DNA of 63,498 nt from NCBI GenBank assembly GCA_023251935.1, contig JAHEXV010000007.1:1-63498 (forward strand). The letters are read 5' to 3'. Below are positions 1 to 8,566 of the stretch, one piece after another. Numbering within the stretch: the first letter of the stretch is position 1; every line of letters begins with the position of its first letter. This DNA is from a bacterium. Lineage in GTDB: Bacteria > Actinomycetota > Thermoleophilia > Solirubrobacterales > 70-9. The notes under the pieces are model-generated. The model ran no database searches. It was not told the DNA's origin and worked only from the letters and a program-made list of their open reading frames with translations. The translations under genes were made by a program, and so were the position numbers.

Positions 1-75
1 GGCCTCGGATGCGCGGCGATCTGCTCCGGCGGCGGCCAGGGGGACGCGATCGTGCTCGAGGTGAACGGCGCCTAG
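1..75 (+). CDS. Thiolase (acetyl-CoA C-acyltransferase), C-terminal end only
   Basis: Frame 1 reads as the last 24 residues of a protein that begins outside the window. It contains GLGCAAICSGGGQG, the C-terminal thiolase signature that carries the second active-site cysteine of the family, followed by an alternating hydrophobic strand and a TAG stop at 73-75. The enzyme would cleave or form acyl-CoA thioesters in beta-oxidation or a related pathway, which fits the mutase and ETF genes downstream. Only the tail is visible, so substrate and subfamily cannot be assigned. Confidence 0.8.
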   Translation, partial: GLGCAAICSGGGQGDAIVLEVNGA

Positions 76-116
76 CCGATCCCGGCCGCGCCGCGATCGC
101 AAGCTCGCCCGGCCGG

Positions 117-896
117 ATGCGCAGAGCCGCCTTCTTCGACCTGGACCGGACCCTGATGGCGGGCTCGAGCGGCATGCACTTCGCTCGGGCGGCCTATCGG
201 ACCGGGATGGTGAGCCGGGCCCTGCTGCTGCGGTGGGGGCTCGAGCACGTTCGCTTCCGGCTCAGGGGGTCCACCGACCAGCGCACCGCCGAGGTGCTGT
301 CGCAGGTCAAGGAGCTGCTCAGCGGGGTTCCCGAGCGCGATATCGAGCGGCTGGCCCCGGACCTGCTGGCCGGGGTCCTGCCGCGGATCTATCCCCCGAT
401 GCTCGAGGAGGTTCGAGTCCACCAGGATGCCGGCCGGGCGACGTTCATCGTCAGCGCGGCGGGGAACGGGCTGGTCGAGATCCTCGCTCGGGTGCTGGGG
501 ATGGACGGCGGGATCGGGACCCGGTACGAAGTCGACGCCGAGGGGCTGCTCACCGGCGCGATCGTCGAGCCGTTCGTCTACGGCCAGGGCAAGGTGGAGG
601 CGATGCGCGCGTTCGCCGCCCAGCACGAGATCGACCTGGGCGAGTCGTGGGCGTACTCGGACTCGGCCTCCGACCTGCCGATGCTGCGCGCCGTCGGCAG
701 GCCGGTGGCCGTGAACCCGGACGCCGAGCTGGCGCGGATCGCCGCCGGCGAGGGCTGGCAGGTGATGCGGTTCGAGAAGCTGGGCCGCCGCCTGGCGATC
801 GCCGGCGCCACCGTCTTCGCCGCCGCGGTCGGCGGCATGGGCACGATGGTCGCCCGCCGCCGGCCCTCCGGGCGCCGGGTGGCGCTCCACCGCTAG
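117..896 (+). CDS. HAD-superfamily subfamily IB hydrolase (SerB-like phosphatase)
   Basis: A 259-residue protein starting at ATG 117, chosen because it places the nucleophile motif DLDRTL at residues 8-13 as in other HAD-IB proteins; an in-frame ATG at 9 would overlap the thiolase tail. Motif II is IVSAAGN, a lysine lies in GQGK, and motif IV is SDSASDLPML. The last 40 residues hold a hydrophobic stretch followed by arginines, consistent with a C-terminal membrane anchor. HAD-IB relatives hydrolyse phosphoserine-like or lipid phosphate monoesters; the substrate here is unknown. It starts 41 nt after the thiolase stop. Confidence 0.85.
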   Translation: MRRAAFFDLDRTLMAGSSGMHFARAAYRTGMVSRALLLRWGLEHVRFRLRGSTDQRTAEVLSQVKELLSGVPERDIERLAPDLLAGVLPRIYPPMLEEVRVHQDAGRATFIVSAAGNGLVEILARVLGMDGGIGTRYEVDAEGLLTGAIVEPFVYGQGKVEAMRAFAAQHEIDLGESWAYSDSASDLPMLRAVGRPVAVNPDAELARIAAGEGWQVMRFEKLGRRLAIAGATVFAAAVGGMGTMVARRRPSGRRVALHR

Positions 897-934
897 GCGC
901 CGAAGCCGCGCCCGGACGCATCTAGACTCTGGCC

Positions 935-2593
935 ATGGCCGTAGAGCCCGGTTCACGCCGCCGCGCCCACCAGTGGCTGACGGAGGTCTACGCGGAGCAG
1001 GCCGAGCGCGAGGCCCTGTTCGAGACGATCTCCGGGCACGAGGTGAGGCCGCTCTACACCGAGGACGACCTCGCGGAGTGGGAGCCGGAGCGCGATCTCG
1101 GCTTTCCCGGGGAGCACCCCTACACCCGCGGTGTCTACCCGTCGATGTACCGCGGCCGCCTCTGGACGATGCGCCAGTTCGCCGGCTTCGGCACCGCCGA
1201 GGAGACCAACGAGCGGTTTCGGTATCTGCTCGACCATGGCCAGACCGGGCTGTCGACCGCTTTCGACATGCCCACCCTGATGGGGCTCGATTCCGACCAC
1301 GCGCGCAGCCTGGGTGAGGTCGGCGTCGAGGGGGTCGCGATCGACACCCTCGACGACATGGTCGACCTGTTCGCCGGGATCCCGCTCGACCGGGTCACGA
1401 CCTCGATGACGATCAACGCCCCGGCGGCGATCCTGCTCGCCTTCTACGTTTGCGCGGCGGAGGACCAGGGGGTGCCGCCCGAGGCGCTCGGCGGGACGAT
1501 CCAGACCGACATCCTGAAGGAGTACATCGCGCAGAAGGAGTGGTGCTTCCCGATCGAGCCGGCGATGCGGCTGGTCACCGACGTGGTCGAATGGTGCGCG
1601 GAGCGGATGCCTCGCTGGCATCCGATCTCGATCTCCGGGTACCACATCCGGGAGGCGGGCTCGACCGCCCAGCAGGAGCTGGCGTTTACGCTCAAGGACG
1701 GGTTCACCTACGTCGAGCAGGCGATCGCCCGCGGGCTGGACGTCGACGACTTCGCCCCCCGACTGTCGTTCTTCTTCAACGCCCACATCGACTTCTTCGA
1801 GGAGATCGCCAAGTACCGGGCGGCGCGGCGGATCTGGGCCCGCCAGATGCGAGATACCTACGGCGCGAGCCGCCCAGAGTCGCTTCGGATGCGCTTCCAC
1901 ACCCAGACCGCGGGCGTCTCCCTGACCGCCCAGCAGCCGCTTGTCAACATCGTGCGCACCGCGATCGAGGCCCTCGCCGGGGTCCTGGGCGGCACCCAGT
2001 CACTGCACACCAACTCCTACGACGAGGCCCTCGCGCTGCCCACCCCCGAGGCGGTGCGAATCGCCCTTCGCACCCAGCAGGTGATCGCCCACGAGACCGG
2101 CGTCACAAACACGGTGGACCCGCTCGGGGGCTCGTATTTCGTCGAGACCCTGACCGACGAGATGGAGCGCGCCGCCTACGAGTACTTCGCCCGGATCGAC
2201 GAGCTCGGCGGCATGGTCGAGGCGATCAAGCGCGGCTTCCCGCAACGCGAGATCGCGGACGCCTCGTTCCGCTACCAGCAGGAGGTCGACTCGGGCAAGC
2301 GAGTCGTGGTCGGCGTCAACGAGTACCGCCTCGCCGACGATGAGGAGCTCGAGCTCCACCGACCGGACCCGGCGATCGAGCGCAAGCAGGCCCAGCGCCT
2401 GGAGGGCACGCGGGCGAGGCGGGACTCGGCGGCGATCGAGCGTGCCCTCGGCGCCCTCAAGGAGGCCGCGGCCTCCGACCGGAACCTGATGCCCCACTTC
2501 ATCGACGCGGCCCGCGCCCGGGCCTCCGAGGGGGAGATGGTCGCCGTCCTGCAGGAGGTCTTCGGGAGCTACACCGAGCAGCCGGTCTTCTGA
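935..2593 (+). CDS. icmA: Cobalamin-dependent acyl-CoA mutase large subunit, probably isobutyryl-CoA mutase
   Basis: A 552-residue B12-dependent mutase catalytic (TIM-barrel) subunit without a fused cobalamin domain; that domain is the next gene. The substrate-contact segment [15 protein letters not shown] (68-82) aligns with YPTMYATRPWTIRQY of methylmalonyl-CoA mutase, so the diagnostic Tyr is Phe82. In [13 protein letters not shown] the diagnostic Arg is Gln200. The 118-residue spacing between the two positions equals that of Tyr89/Arg207 in the classical enzyme. Phe plus Gln is the reported isobutyryl-CoA mutase pattern, interconverting isobutyryl- and butyryl-CoA. Length is near IcmA (about 566). 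Most pipelines would label it methylmalonyl-CoA mutase. Activity is not proven. Confidence 0.8.
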   Translation: MAVEPGSRRRAHQWLTEVYAEQAEREALFETISGHEVRPLYTEDDLAEWEPERDLGFPGEHPYTRGVYPSMYRGRLWTMRQFAGFGTAEETNERFRYLLDHGQTGLSTAFDMPTLMGLDSDHARSLGEVGVEGVAIDTLDDMVDLFAGIPLDRVTTSMTINAPAAILLAFYVCAAEDQGVPPEALGGTIQTDILKEYIAQKEWCFPIEPAMRLVTDVVEWCAERMPRWHPISISGYHIREAGSTAQQELAFTLKDGFTYVEQAIARGLDVDDFAPRLSFFFNAHIDFFEEIAKYRAARRIWARQMRDTYGASRPESLRMRFHTQTAGVSLTAQQPLVNIVRTAIEALAGVLGGTQSLHTNSYDEALALPTPEAVRIALRTQQVIAHETGVTNTVDPLGGSYFVETLTDEMERAAYEYFARIDELGGMVEAIKRGFPQREIADASFRYQQEVDSGKRVVVGVNEYRLADDEELELHRPDPAIERKQAQRLEGTRARRDSAAIERALGALKEAAASDRNLMPHFIDAARARASEGEMVAVLQEVFGSYTEQPVF

Positions 2594-2660
2594 GCGAGGG
2601 CGTGCGAGCGGCCGCAGGGCACGCCCCGCCCACGGTGGCCTGGGCTACGCTCATGGCGAG

Positions 2661-3110
2661 ATGAGCGACGCCGAGACGAAGGCCGAGGGGGGTCGGAAGA
2701 TCCGCATCGTGGTCGCCAAGCCCGGCCTCGACGGGCACGACCGCGGCGCGAAGATCATCGCCCGGGCGCTCCGCGATGCCGGCATGGAGGTGATCTATAC
2801 GGGCCTTCACCAGACGGCCGAGCAGATCGCGGCGACCGTGATCCAGGAGGACGCCGACGCTGTGGGCCTCTCGATCCTCTCCGGCGCCCACATGACCCTG
2901 GTCCCCAGGGTCGTCGAGCTGCTGCGCGCGGAGGGCGTCGAGGACGTGGTGCTGACCGTGGGGGGCACGATCCCGGCCGACGACGCCCCGGAGCTGAAGC
3001 GGCTCGGGGTCGCCGAGGTGTTCACGCCCGGGGCCTCCACGGACGAGATCGTCAGCTTCGTGCGCACCGCGGTCGACGAGCGCCGCACGCTCGCCGCGCA
3101 GACGTCCTGA
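2661..3110 (+). CDS. icmB: Cobalamin-binding small subunit of the acyl-CoA mutase
   Basis: A 149-residue stand-alone B12-binding domain. It shows the base-off/His-on motif DxHxxG as D24-G-H26-D-R-G29, then the Rossmann-like pattern with [10 protein letters not shown] and a GGTIP loop that cradle the nucleotide tail. It would supply adenosylcobalamin to the large subunit encoded 67 nt upstream on the same strand. Split large and small subunits resemble IcmA/IcmB and archaeal methylmalonyl-CoA mutases. Start ATG 2661; a few acidic and lysine residues precede the first strand. Confidence 0.88.
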   Translation: MSDAETKAEGGRKIRIVVAKPGLDGHDRGAKIIARALRDAGMEVIYTGLHQTAEQIAATVIQEDADAVGLSILSGAHMTLVPRVVELLRAEGVEDVVLTVGGTIPADDAPELKRLGVAEVFTPGASTDEIVSFVRTAVDERRTLAAQTS

Positions 3111-3137
3111 GCGATCGACGGCGACCTAGGCGGCGCC

Positions 3138-3178
3138 GATTGACTGGTCAGTCAGTCCGATTCCCGAGTCGTTAATAT
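3138..3178 (+). promoter_or_regulatory. Putative etfBA promoter with TetR-type palindromic operator
   Basis: The 125-nt gap before etfB holds a 20-bp imperfect palindrome at 3138-3157, with core TGACTGGTCAGTCA (arms TGACT and AGTCA). This shape is typical of operators bound by TetR/FadR-like regulators of fatty-acid genes. A -10-like TAATAT follows at 3173-3178, so the palindrome would cover the -35 region. The factor that binds is unknown; two TetR genes occur in this window. Confidence 0.55.
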
Positions 3179-3235
3179 GCCGCCCGCGATTCCTCCGACC
3201 GCGTCACCCGTCAACCCCCGAAGGAGGACCACAGC

Positions 3236-4027
3236 TTGAAGATTTGCTGCCTGGTGAAAGAGGTTCCGGACGCCGCCGTCCAGAAGCGGATCGACCCGAG
3301 CACGAAGCGGCTCGACCGCTCCGGCGAGAAGAACCTCAACCCGTTCGACACCCACGGCATCGAGGCCGCGATGCAGATCCGGGAGGGGGGCGAGGTCTCC
3401 GTCGACGAGATCGTCTCGGTGACCATGGGCCCCGAGTCCGCGGTGCGAGCCCTGCACAAAGCGGTCGCGCTGGGCGCCGACCGGTCGCTGCATCTGACCG
3501 ACGAGGCGCTGGCCGGATCCGACGTCTGCGCCACCGGCTACGCGCTCGCCAAGGCGCTCGAGGCCGAGCAACCCGACTTGGTGCTGCTGGGCCAGCAGTC
3601 CGACGACGGCGAGTGCTACACGATCGGCGCTGTCGTGGCCGACCACCTGAAGATGCCGTCGCTGACCCAGGTGATCAAGATCGACGTCTCCGGCGGCAAG
3701 CTCGTCTGCGAGCGCCAGGCTGAGTATGGCTACGACACGGTCGAGGTCGAGCTGCCCGCCGTGATCTCGGTCGGCGACGCGATCAACGAGCCCCGCTACC
3801 CGAGCCTGAAGGCGATCATGGGGGCGAAGAAGAAGCCCCTGGAGACCCAGGGGACGGCCGACGTCGGGATCGAGTCCGATCGAGTCGGCGAGGCCGGCTC
3901 AAAGACCGAGGTGCTGGCGATCAACCCGCCGCCCGCCAAGGAGGCCGGCGAGATCATTGAGGACGAGGACACCAGCGAGACGGTCGAGCGAATCGTCGCC
4001 TGGCTCGACGAAAGGAAGCTGATCTGA
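3236..4027 (+). CDS. etfB: Electron transfer flavoprotein beta subunit
   Basis: A 263-residue EtfB homolog: N-terminal MKICCLVKEVPD, the conserved NPFD (35-38), and the AMP-binding segment around GQQSDDGE. It starts at TTG 3236, supported by AAGGAGG at 3221-3227; no better start keeps the N-terminal strand. With EtfA it forms the FAD/AMP heterodimer that takes electrons from acyl-CoA dehydrogenases and passes them to the ETF:quinone oxidoreductase encoded two genes downstream. The stop overlaps the etfA start by one base (TGATG). Confidence 0.93.
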   Translation: MKICCLVKEVPDAAVQKRIDPSTKRLDRSGEKNLNPFDTHGIEAAMQIREGGEVSVDEIVSVTMGPESAVRALHKAVALGADRSLHLTDEALAGSDVCATGYALAKALEAEQPDLVLLGQQSDDGECYTIGAVVADHLKMPSLTQVIKIDVSGGKLVCERQAEYGYDTVEVELPAVISVGDAINEPRYPSLKAIMGAKKKPLETQGTADVGIESDRVGEAGSKTEVLAINPPPAKEAGEIIEDEDTSETVERIVAWLDERKLI

Positions 4028-5004
4028 TGTCGGGAATCCTCGTTTACGCCCTCCACGACGACGAGGGCAACTTCAACAAGAACTCGCTCGGGGCGATCTC
4101 GGAGGCGGCGAAGCTCGCCGGCGAGCTCGGCGCCGAGGCGGCGGCCGTGGTCGTCGGTGAGATTCCCGACGACGCCTGCGCGAGGCTCGGCGCCTATGGC
4201 GCCGCCAAGGTCTACCGGGCGAAGGCGGCGCCCGAGGGCCTCGCCCAGCCGATCGTCGACGTGATGGCCAAGGTGATCTCCGAGCAGGGCTTCTCCTACG
4301 CCCTGTTCGGCGGCGGGCTGCTCGGGTTCGAGATCGGCGCCGGGCTGACCGCGCGGCTGAACGCCGGCGTCACCATGGAGGTGACGAAGGTCAAGGTCGC
4401 GGACGGCAAGCTGGTCGCCGAGCGGCCGGTCCTCCAGGACTCGGCCGTGGTCGACGTCGGCTACGCCGGCGAGCCGGGGATCATCATCGGCCGCCTGAAC
4501 GCCTTCGACGCGACCGAGCGCGACGGTGGCTCGGCCGAGGTGGTCGATGTCGACGTCGAGCTCTCCGACTGGTCGACCAAGGCGAAGATGGTCACCCGCG
4601 GCGAGCAGCGCGGCGAGGACGTCAACATCGAGGATGCCGAGATCCTCGTCGGCGGCGGTCGCGGGCTGGGAGAGGCCGGCAACTTCAAGCTCGCCGAGGA
4701 GCTCGCCGGGGCGCTCGGAGGCGCGGTGGCGGCGACCAGGGCGGTGGTCGATGCCGGCTGGTACCCGTACGCGGCGCAGATCGGCCAGACGGGCAAGACC
4801 GTGGCGCCGAAGCTCTACCTCGCCGCCGGGATCTCGGGTGCGATCCAGCACAAGGTCGGGATGCAGAACTCCGACAACATCCTGGCGATCAACAAGGACC
4901 CGAACGCACCGATCTTCGAGTTCTGCGACCTCGGGGTCGTCGGGGACCTCCACAAGATCATCCCCAAGCTGACCGAGGCGGTCAAAGCGAAGAAGGGCGG
5001 TTGA
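4027..5004 (+). CDS. etfA: Electron transfer flavoprotein alpha subunit
   Basis: A 325-residue EtfA. The C-terminal FAD domain shows GGRGLGEAGNFKL, the GQTGKTVAPKLY loop, the family signature LAAGISGAIQHKVGM and a final AINKDPNAPIF strand. The N-terminal half forms the shared core with EtfB. The start overlaps the etfB stop, so the two are translationally coupled. Product is cytoplasmic and FAD-binding. Length and motifs are normal. Confidence 0.94.
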   Translation: MSGILVYALHDDEGNFNKNSLGAISEAAKLAGELGAEAAAVVVGEIPDDACARLGAYGAAKVYRAKAAPEGLAQPIVDVMAKVISEQGFSYALFGGGLLGFEIGAGLTARLNAGVTMEVTKVKVADGKLVAERPVLQDSAVVDVGYAGEPGIIIGRLNAFDATERDGGSAEVVDVDVELSDWSTKAKMVTRGEQRGEDVNIEDAEILVGGGRGLGEAGNFKLAEELAGALGGAVAATRAVVDAGWYPYAAQIGQTGKTVAPKLYLAAGISGAIQHKVGMQNSDNILAINKDPNAPIFEFCDLGVVGDLHKIIPKLTEAVKAKKGG

Positions 5005-5013
5005 CCCACGCCT

Positions 5014-5049
5014 GCCGCGCGCGGCTCGCACCCCGGCGAGCGCGGCGGC
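5014..5049 (+). terminator. Strong GC hairpin between etfA and the ETF:quinone oxidoreductase gene
   Basis: GCTCGC (5024-5029) pairs with GCGAGC (5036-5041) around a six-base loop, and flanking GCCGC/GCGGC segments extend the stem. No U-tract follows, so it is more likely an attenuating or stabilising hairpin than a full intrinsic terminator. Confidence 0.4.
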
Positions 5050-5077
5050 GCAGTGGCCAGTCGCCATCGGTGAACGG

Positions 5078-6775
5078 ATGTCCGTAGCTCCAGCACAATT
5101 CCCGCCCCCCGTCAACCCGGCGGAGGAGTTCGTCACCAGGCCAGTCGACCCCGAGGACGAGCGAATCGAGGTCGGCGTGGCGATCGTCGGCGGCGGCCCG
5201 GCGGGTCTCGCCTGCGCGATCAAGATGATGCAGCTGCTCGAGGACGAGGCGGAGCTGACCGAGAGCCTCGGAGAGGTTCCGGTGGCGGTGATCGAGAAGG
5301 GGAAGGTCGCCGGCGCGCACCTGCTGTCCGGGGCGAACCTGCGTCCTTCGGCGATGCGCGAGCTGTTCCCCGACCTCGACCCCTCCGACTGGCCCGTCTA
5401 CGAGGAGGTGACGAAGGACGCGGTCTACCTGCTGACCCCGAAGCTCGCGGTGCCGTTGAAGCCGCCTCCACCGAACTTCCGCAACCACGGCAACTACGTG
5501 ACCTCGATCGCGAAGCTGGGGCGGTTCCTGGGCGAGAAGGCCGAGGAGGCGGGCGTCTACCTGCTGACCGAGACCGCCGCCGAGCGTCTCCTGGTCGAGG
5601 ACCGGATCGTCAGGGGGGTGCGCTCGGGTGACAAGGGACGCGACCGCGACGGGGGAGAGCTCGCGAACTTCGAGCCGGGCTCCGACGTGGTGGCGAAGGC
5701 CACGGTGCTGGCCGAGGGGACCCAGGGGCACCTGACCGGCGCCGCGATCGACTACTTCGAGCTCGAGGGCCTTCAACCGCAGCGCTGGGAGCTGGGGGTG
5801 AAGGAGGTGTGGGAGGTGCCGAAGCCGCTCGACAGGGTCATCCACACGATGGGCTGGCCGCTGCGAAAGTCGCCCAAGTACAACGAGTTCGGCGGCAGCT
5901 TCATCTACCCGATGGGCGAGGACAAGGTCTCGATCGGGCTGGTGGTCGGCCTCGACTACACGGACGCGACCTTCTCCGTCCACGACGCGCTCCAGGAGCT
6001 GAAGACGCACCCGTTCGTCCGCAGGATCCTCGACGGCGGCGAGCGCGTCGCCTGGGGCGCGAAGACGATTCCCTCCGGTGGCTACTGGGCGCTGCCGCGC
6101 AAGGTGGCCGTGCCGGGGATGGTGATGTGCGGCGACAACGCCGGGATGTGCAACGTCTCCGAGCTGAAGGGCATCCACTACGCGATGCACGCCGGGATGT
6201 ACGCGGCGGAGGCGATCGTCGAGGCGCTGAAGCGTGACTCGGTCAACTTCGACGCCTACGACCAGAGGGTCCGCGACAGCGCGATCGTCGAGGATCTGTA
6301 CCGGTGGCGCAACGTGCGCCAGTCGTTCTCGAAGGGATTCTTCTTCGGCGGCGTGATCGCGAGCGGCGCGACGGTCACCCGCGGGCGCTTCCCGCCCGGG
6401 CGCTGGAATCAGCACGAGGACTCGAAGGAGGCGGTGGAGCTCGGCAAGGCCGGCGCCGGCTATCCGAAGCCCGACAACAAGTACACCTTCGACAAGCTCT
6501 CCTCGGTGTTCGCCTCGGGTAACGCAACCCGCGACGACGCGCCCAACCACATCCGGATCCAGCGCCATGTCCCGCGAGAGATTGCCCAGGCCTGGGCCTC
6601 GATGTGCCCGGCGCAGGTCTACGAGATCCCCGACGAGCAGCTCTCGAACGGGGCCTCGACCGTCGATCTCAACATCACGCCCTCGAACTGCGTCCAGTGC
6701 GGCGCGATCACCGCCAAGGGCGGCCGCCTGACGCCGCCCGAGGGTGGCGACGGCCCCCTGTACCAGGAAACCTGA
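5078..6775 (+). CDS. ETF:quinone oxidoreductase (FixC-like) with an altered Fe-S site
   Basis: A 565-residue flavoprotein. An FAD Rossmann motif (VAIVGGGPAGLACAI) lies near residue 30-45, a GDNAGMCN motif contributes to the flavin site, and an ETF-QO C-terminal ferredoxin-like domain follows. It would accept electrons from EtfBA and reduce membrane quinone. In the canonical enzyme four cysteines bind a 4Fe-4S cluster (CPAGVY, then CxxCxxC). Here MCPAQVYEI and NCVQCGAI are present, but the last cysteine of CxxCxxC is isoleucine, leaving three. The protein ends normally with PEGGDGP, so this is not a truncation. The gene follows etfA after 73 nt. Confidence 0.88.
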   Translation: MSVAPAQFPPPVNPAEEFVTRPVDPEDERIEVGVAIVGGGPAGLACAIKMMQLLEDEAELTESLGEVPVAVIEKGKVAGAHLLSGANLRPSAMRELFPDLDPSDWPVYEEVTKDAVYLLTPKLAVPLKPPPPNFRNHGNYVTSIAKLGRFLGEKAEEAGVYLLTETAAERLLVEDRIVRGVRSGDKGRDRDGGELANFEPGSDVVAKATVLAEGTQGHLTGAAIDYFELEGLQPQRWELGVKEVWEVPKPLDRVIHTMGWPLRKSPKYNEFGGSFIYPMGEDKVSIGLVVGLDYTDATFSVHDALQELKTHPFVRRILDGGERVAWGAKTIPSGGYWALPRKVAVPGMVMCGDNAGMCNVSELKGIHYAMHAGMYAAEAIVEALKRDSVNFDAYDQRVRDSAIVEDLYRWRNVRQSFSKGFFFGGVIASGATVTRGRFPPGRWNQHEDSKEAVELGKAGAGYPKPDNKYTFDKLSSVFASGNATRDDAPNHIRIQRHVPREIAQAWASMCPAQVYEIPDEQLSNGASTVDLNITPSNCVQCGAITAKGGRLTPPEGGDGPLYQET

Positions 6776-6832
6776 CCAGCGACGTGCTCCCGGCCGGCGC
6801 GGCCCATCCGCGGCCGGGCGACATCGTCGCTG

Positions 6833-6867
6833 GCCGAGTTGCGTCGAATGGACGAGCGCAACTCGGC
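6833..6867. terminator. 35-nt hairpin (copy 1 of a dispersed pair) between convergent genes
   Basis: A perfect 11-bp inverted repeat, GCCGAGTTGCG against CGCAACTCGGC, separated by 13 nt, lies in the 151-nt gap between the convergent quinone oxidoreductase and GST-like genes. Position suggests a bidirectional terminator. A same-length relative with the same outer arms is at 16932-16966. Confidence 0.5.
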
Positions 6868-6926
6868 GATCGGCGCGGCGTCCGCCATTCGAAGCTGGGT
6901 AACGGGCCTGGAGCCGCCCGAACGGC

Positions 6927-7661
6927 TCAGGCGGCGGGCAGCCAGACCGACGGCAGTCGCAGCGGGATCGGGCTCGGATAGTCGGAGAACAGCCTCAGCG
7001 CGAGCTCGGAGCAGGGGCGGCCTTCGAGCAGCGGCTTGAGGTCGGGAAACGCGAGCAACACCCGGATCGAGCTCGAGATCTGGCAGTCGGCCGCGTTGAC
7101 CTGGCCGCCGCCGATGGTTCCGTCGGCGATTCGCCCGTCGACCAGCTCGAGCATGGCGGGTAATGATGCGAGATCGGCCCGAACGCCATCGTCGGTCGCG
7201 CCGACGACCCGTGCGAAGCGCCTGGCGACCGGCGCGTTGACGGCGGCGGCGACGCCGGGCAGGGGCATTCCGGACAGCTCGGCCAGCCAGCGCCGGAGCT
7301 CGGGTTGGCCGACGGTCCCCCAGCGGAAGATGCGGCGTGGAATCGGCTGAAGCTCCGACTCTCCCCAGGCCTCGGCCTCCTCCACCGCTCGCCGGGCCTC
7401 CGGCTCGGCTGGAAACAGCGGCGGCTGCTCTCTGACCCGCTCCAGGAAGCGGGAGATCCGCAGCGAGCCCTGGACCTTCGCTTCGTCGAGCTTGATCGCC
7501 GGGACCGTGCCAGCGCGAAACCCACGCGCCCGCAACAGCAGCGGATGCATTCCGGGGAGCAGGTCGACGACCTCGTGCTCGATTCCCTTCCGCTCGAGCA
7601 TCACCCGAGCCGCCTGGGCGGGGTGCGAGGTGGCCAGCGAGTAGAGCTTCGCCTTCATCAT
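6927..7661 (-). CDS. Glutathione S-transferase-like protein with thioredoxin-fold N-terminus
   Basis: A 244-residue protein. The N-terminal 75 residues look like a GST thioredoxin-fold domain: KAKLYSLATSHPAQAARVML, then TVPAIKLDEAKVQGS with the cis-proline of the fold. A longer helical C-terminal domain follows. The start at 7661 (two consecutive Met codons) overlaps the upstream hydrolase stop by 4 nt, so the two are cotranscribed from near 8542. No catalytic Cys or Ser is obvious at the usual N-terminal position. Probable role is handling of a lipophilic or electrophilic small molecule; substrate unknown. Confidence 0.72.
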   Translation of the reverse strand: MMKAKLYSLATSHPAQAARVMLERKGIEHEVVDLLPGMHPLLLRARGFRAGTVPAIKLDEAKVQGSLRISRFLERVREQPPLFPAEPEARRAVEEAEAWGESELQPIPRRIFRWGTVGQPELRRWLAELSGMPLPGVAAAVNAPVARRFARVVGATDDGVRADLASLPAMLELVDGRIADGTIGGGQVNAADCQISSSIRVLLAFPDLKPLLEGRPCSELALRLFSDYPSPIPLRLPSVWLPAA

Positions 7662-8542
7662 CCGGAGCCGGCCGTGGCCGGCGCCGCCGAAGTCTGCCCG
7701 ATGAAGTCGGAAATCGCGGCGGCGAGCTTCTCCGGCTGGTCCTCCGGGACGAAGGTGAACGCGTCGTCGATCTCGACGAGGCGCGCGTTCGGGATGTCCG
7801 CGGCGAGCCGCTCCGCGAAGCGGAGCTTGAAGAAATGGTCCTCCGGGGCCCAGGCGATCAATGTCGGTCGGTCGAACTGGCGTAGCCGCTCGGCGGCTTC
7901 GATCGTCTGTCGATTGGAGATCCCGCGCAGGACCTTCAACGCATCGCGGCGCACGCCGCGGTTCGCGAGGAACGGGGCCAGGTAGCCCTGGAGGGTCTCG
8001 TCGTCGATCGGGCGGCGCTTGCTGAGCAGCCCGAAGCCGAGTGGCCCGCGCCGGATCGCGCCGATCCTTCCGCCTTGGATCAGAGCCGTGATCAGGCCCG
8101 GGACGCGCGCCGCGTACTGGAGCGGGCGGAACGCGGGCGGCAGGAAGTTCTCGTAGGCGTCGCACGGCGTCAGGACGAGCCGGCCAAGACGCTCCGGATG
8201 ATGCGCGGCGACGAGCTGGCAGATCGCGCCGCCGGTGTCGTTGCCCACGAGGGTCACGCCGTCGAGGTCGAGCGCTCCGAGGAAGTCCGCGACGACGCGG
8301 GCGACGCCGGGTGGGGAGAGGTCCGCGCCGGCATCCATCGGGACTCGATGCGAGCCCAGCGGGAGGTCCGGGACGATGCATCGAAAGTCATCCTGAAGGG
8401 GTGGCGTCACCTTGCGCCACAGCGCGCCGTTGACGAGCAGGCCGTGGATGAAGACGATCGGCTCGCCCGAGCCGCCGTCGCGGTACCGGATCGTGCCGGC
8501 GGGGAGGTCGAGCTGATGCAGGTCTTCGTTCGGCGCGGTCAT
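7658..8542 (-). CDS. Alpha/beta-hydrolase with Asp nucleophile and no obvious catalytic His
   Basis: A 294-residue alpha/beta-hydrolase. The oxyanion strand IVFIHG lies near residue 30 and the nucleophile elbow reads LVGNDTGG, placing Asp where haloalkane dehalogenases and epoxide hydrolases have theirs. An acidic loop WAPEDHFF follows. The segment that normally carries the catalytic His (GHF.PED) reads AFTFVPED, so the His position is Thr. ATG 8540-8542 was chosen because it follows a GGAGGGACGG stretch and starts at the expected N-terminus. It is first in a two-gene operon divergent from a TetR gene. Confidence 0.8.
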   Translation of the reverse strand: MTAPNEDLHQLDLPAGTIRYRDGGSGEPIVFIHGLLVNGALWRKVTPPLQDDFRCIVPDLPLGSHRVPMDAGADLSPPGVARVVADFLGALDLDGVTLVGNDTGGAICQLVAAHHPERLGRLVLTPCDAYENFLPPAFRPLQYAARVPGLITALIQGGRIGAIRRGPLGFGLLSKRRPIDDETLQGYLAPFLANRGVRRDALKVLRGISNRQTIEAAERLRQFDRPTLIAWAPEDHFFKLRFAERLAADIPNARLVEIDDAFTFVPEDQPEKLAAAISDFIGQTSAAPATAGSG

Positions 8543-8566
8543 CCGTCCCTCCTGGCGAGTAGCTTG

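Noticed and set aside
9-116. N-terminal extension of the HAD hydrolase from ATG 9.
   Set aside because: It overlaps the thiolase C-terminus in another frame and adds 36 Arg-rich residues before the conserved DLDRTL start; ATG 117 fits the family.
935-2593. Labelling the mutase simply as methylmalonyl-CoA mutase.
   Set aside because: Both substrate-specificity positions differ from methylmalonyl-CoA mutase and match the isobutyryl type.
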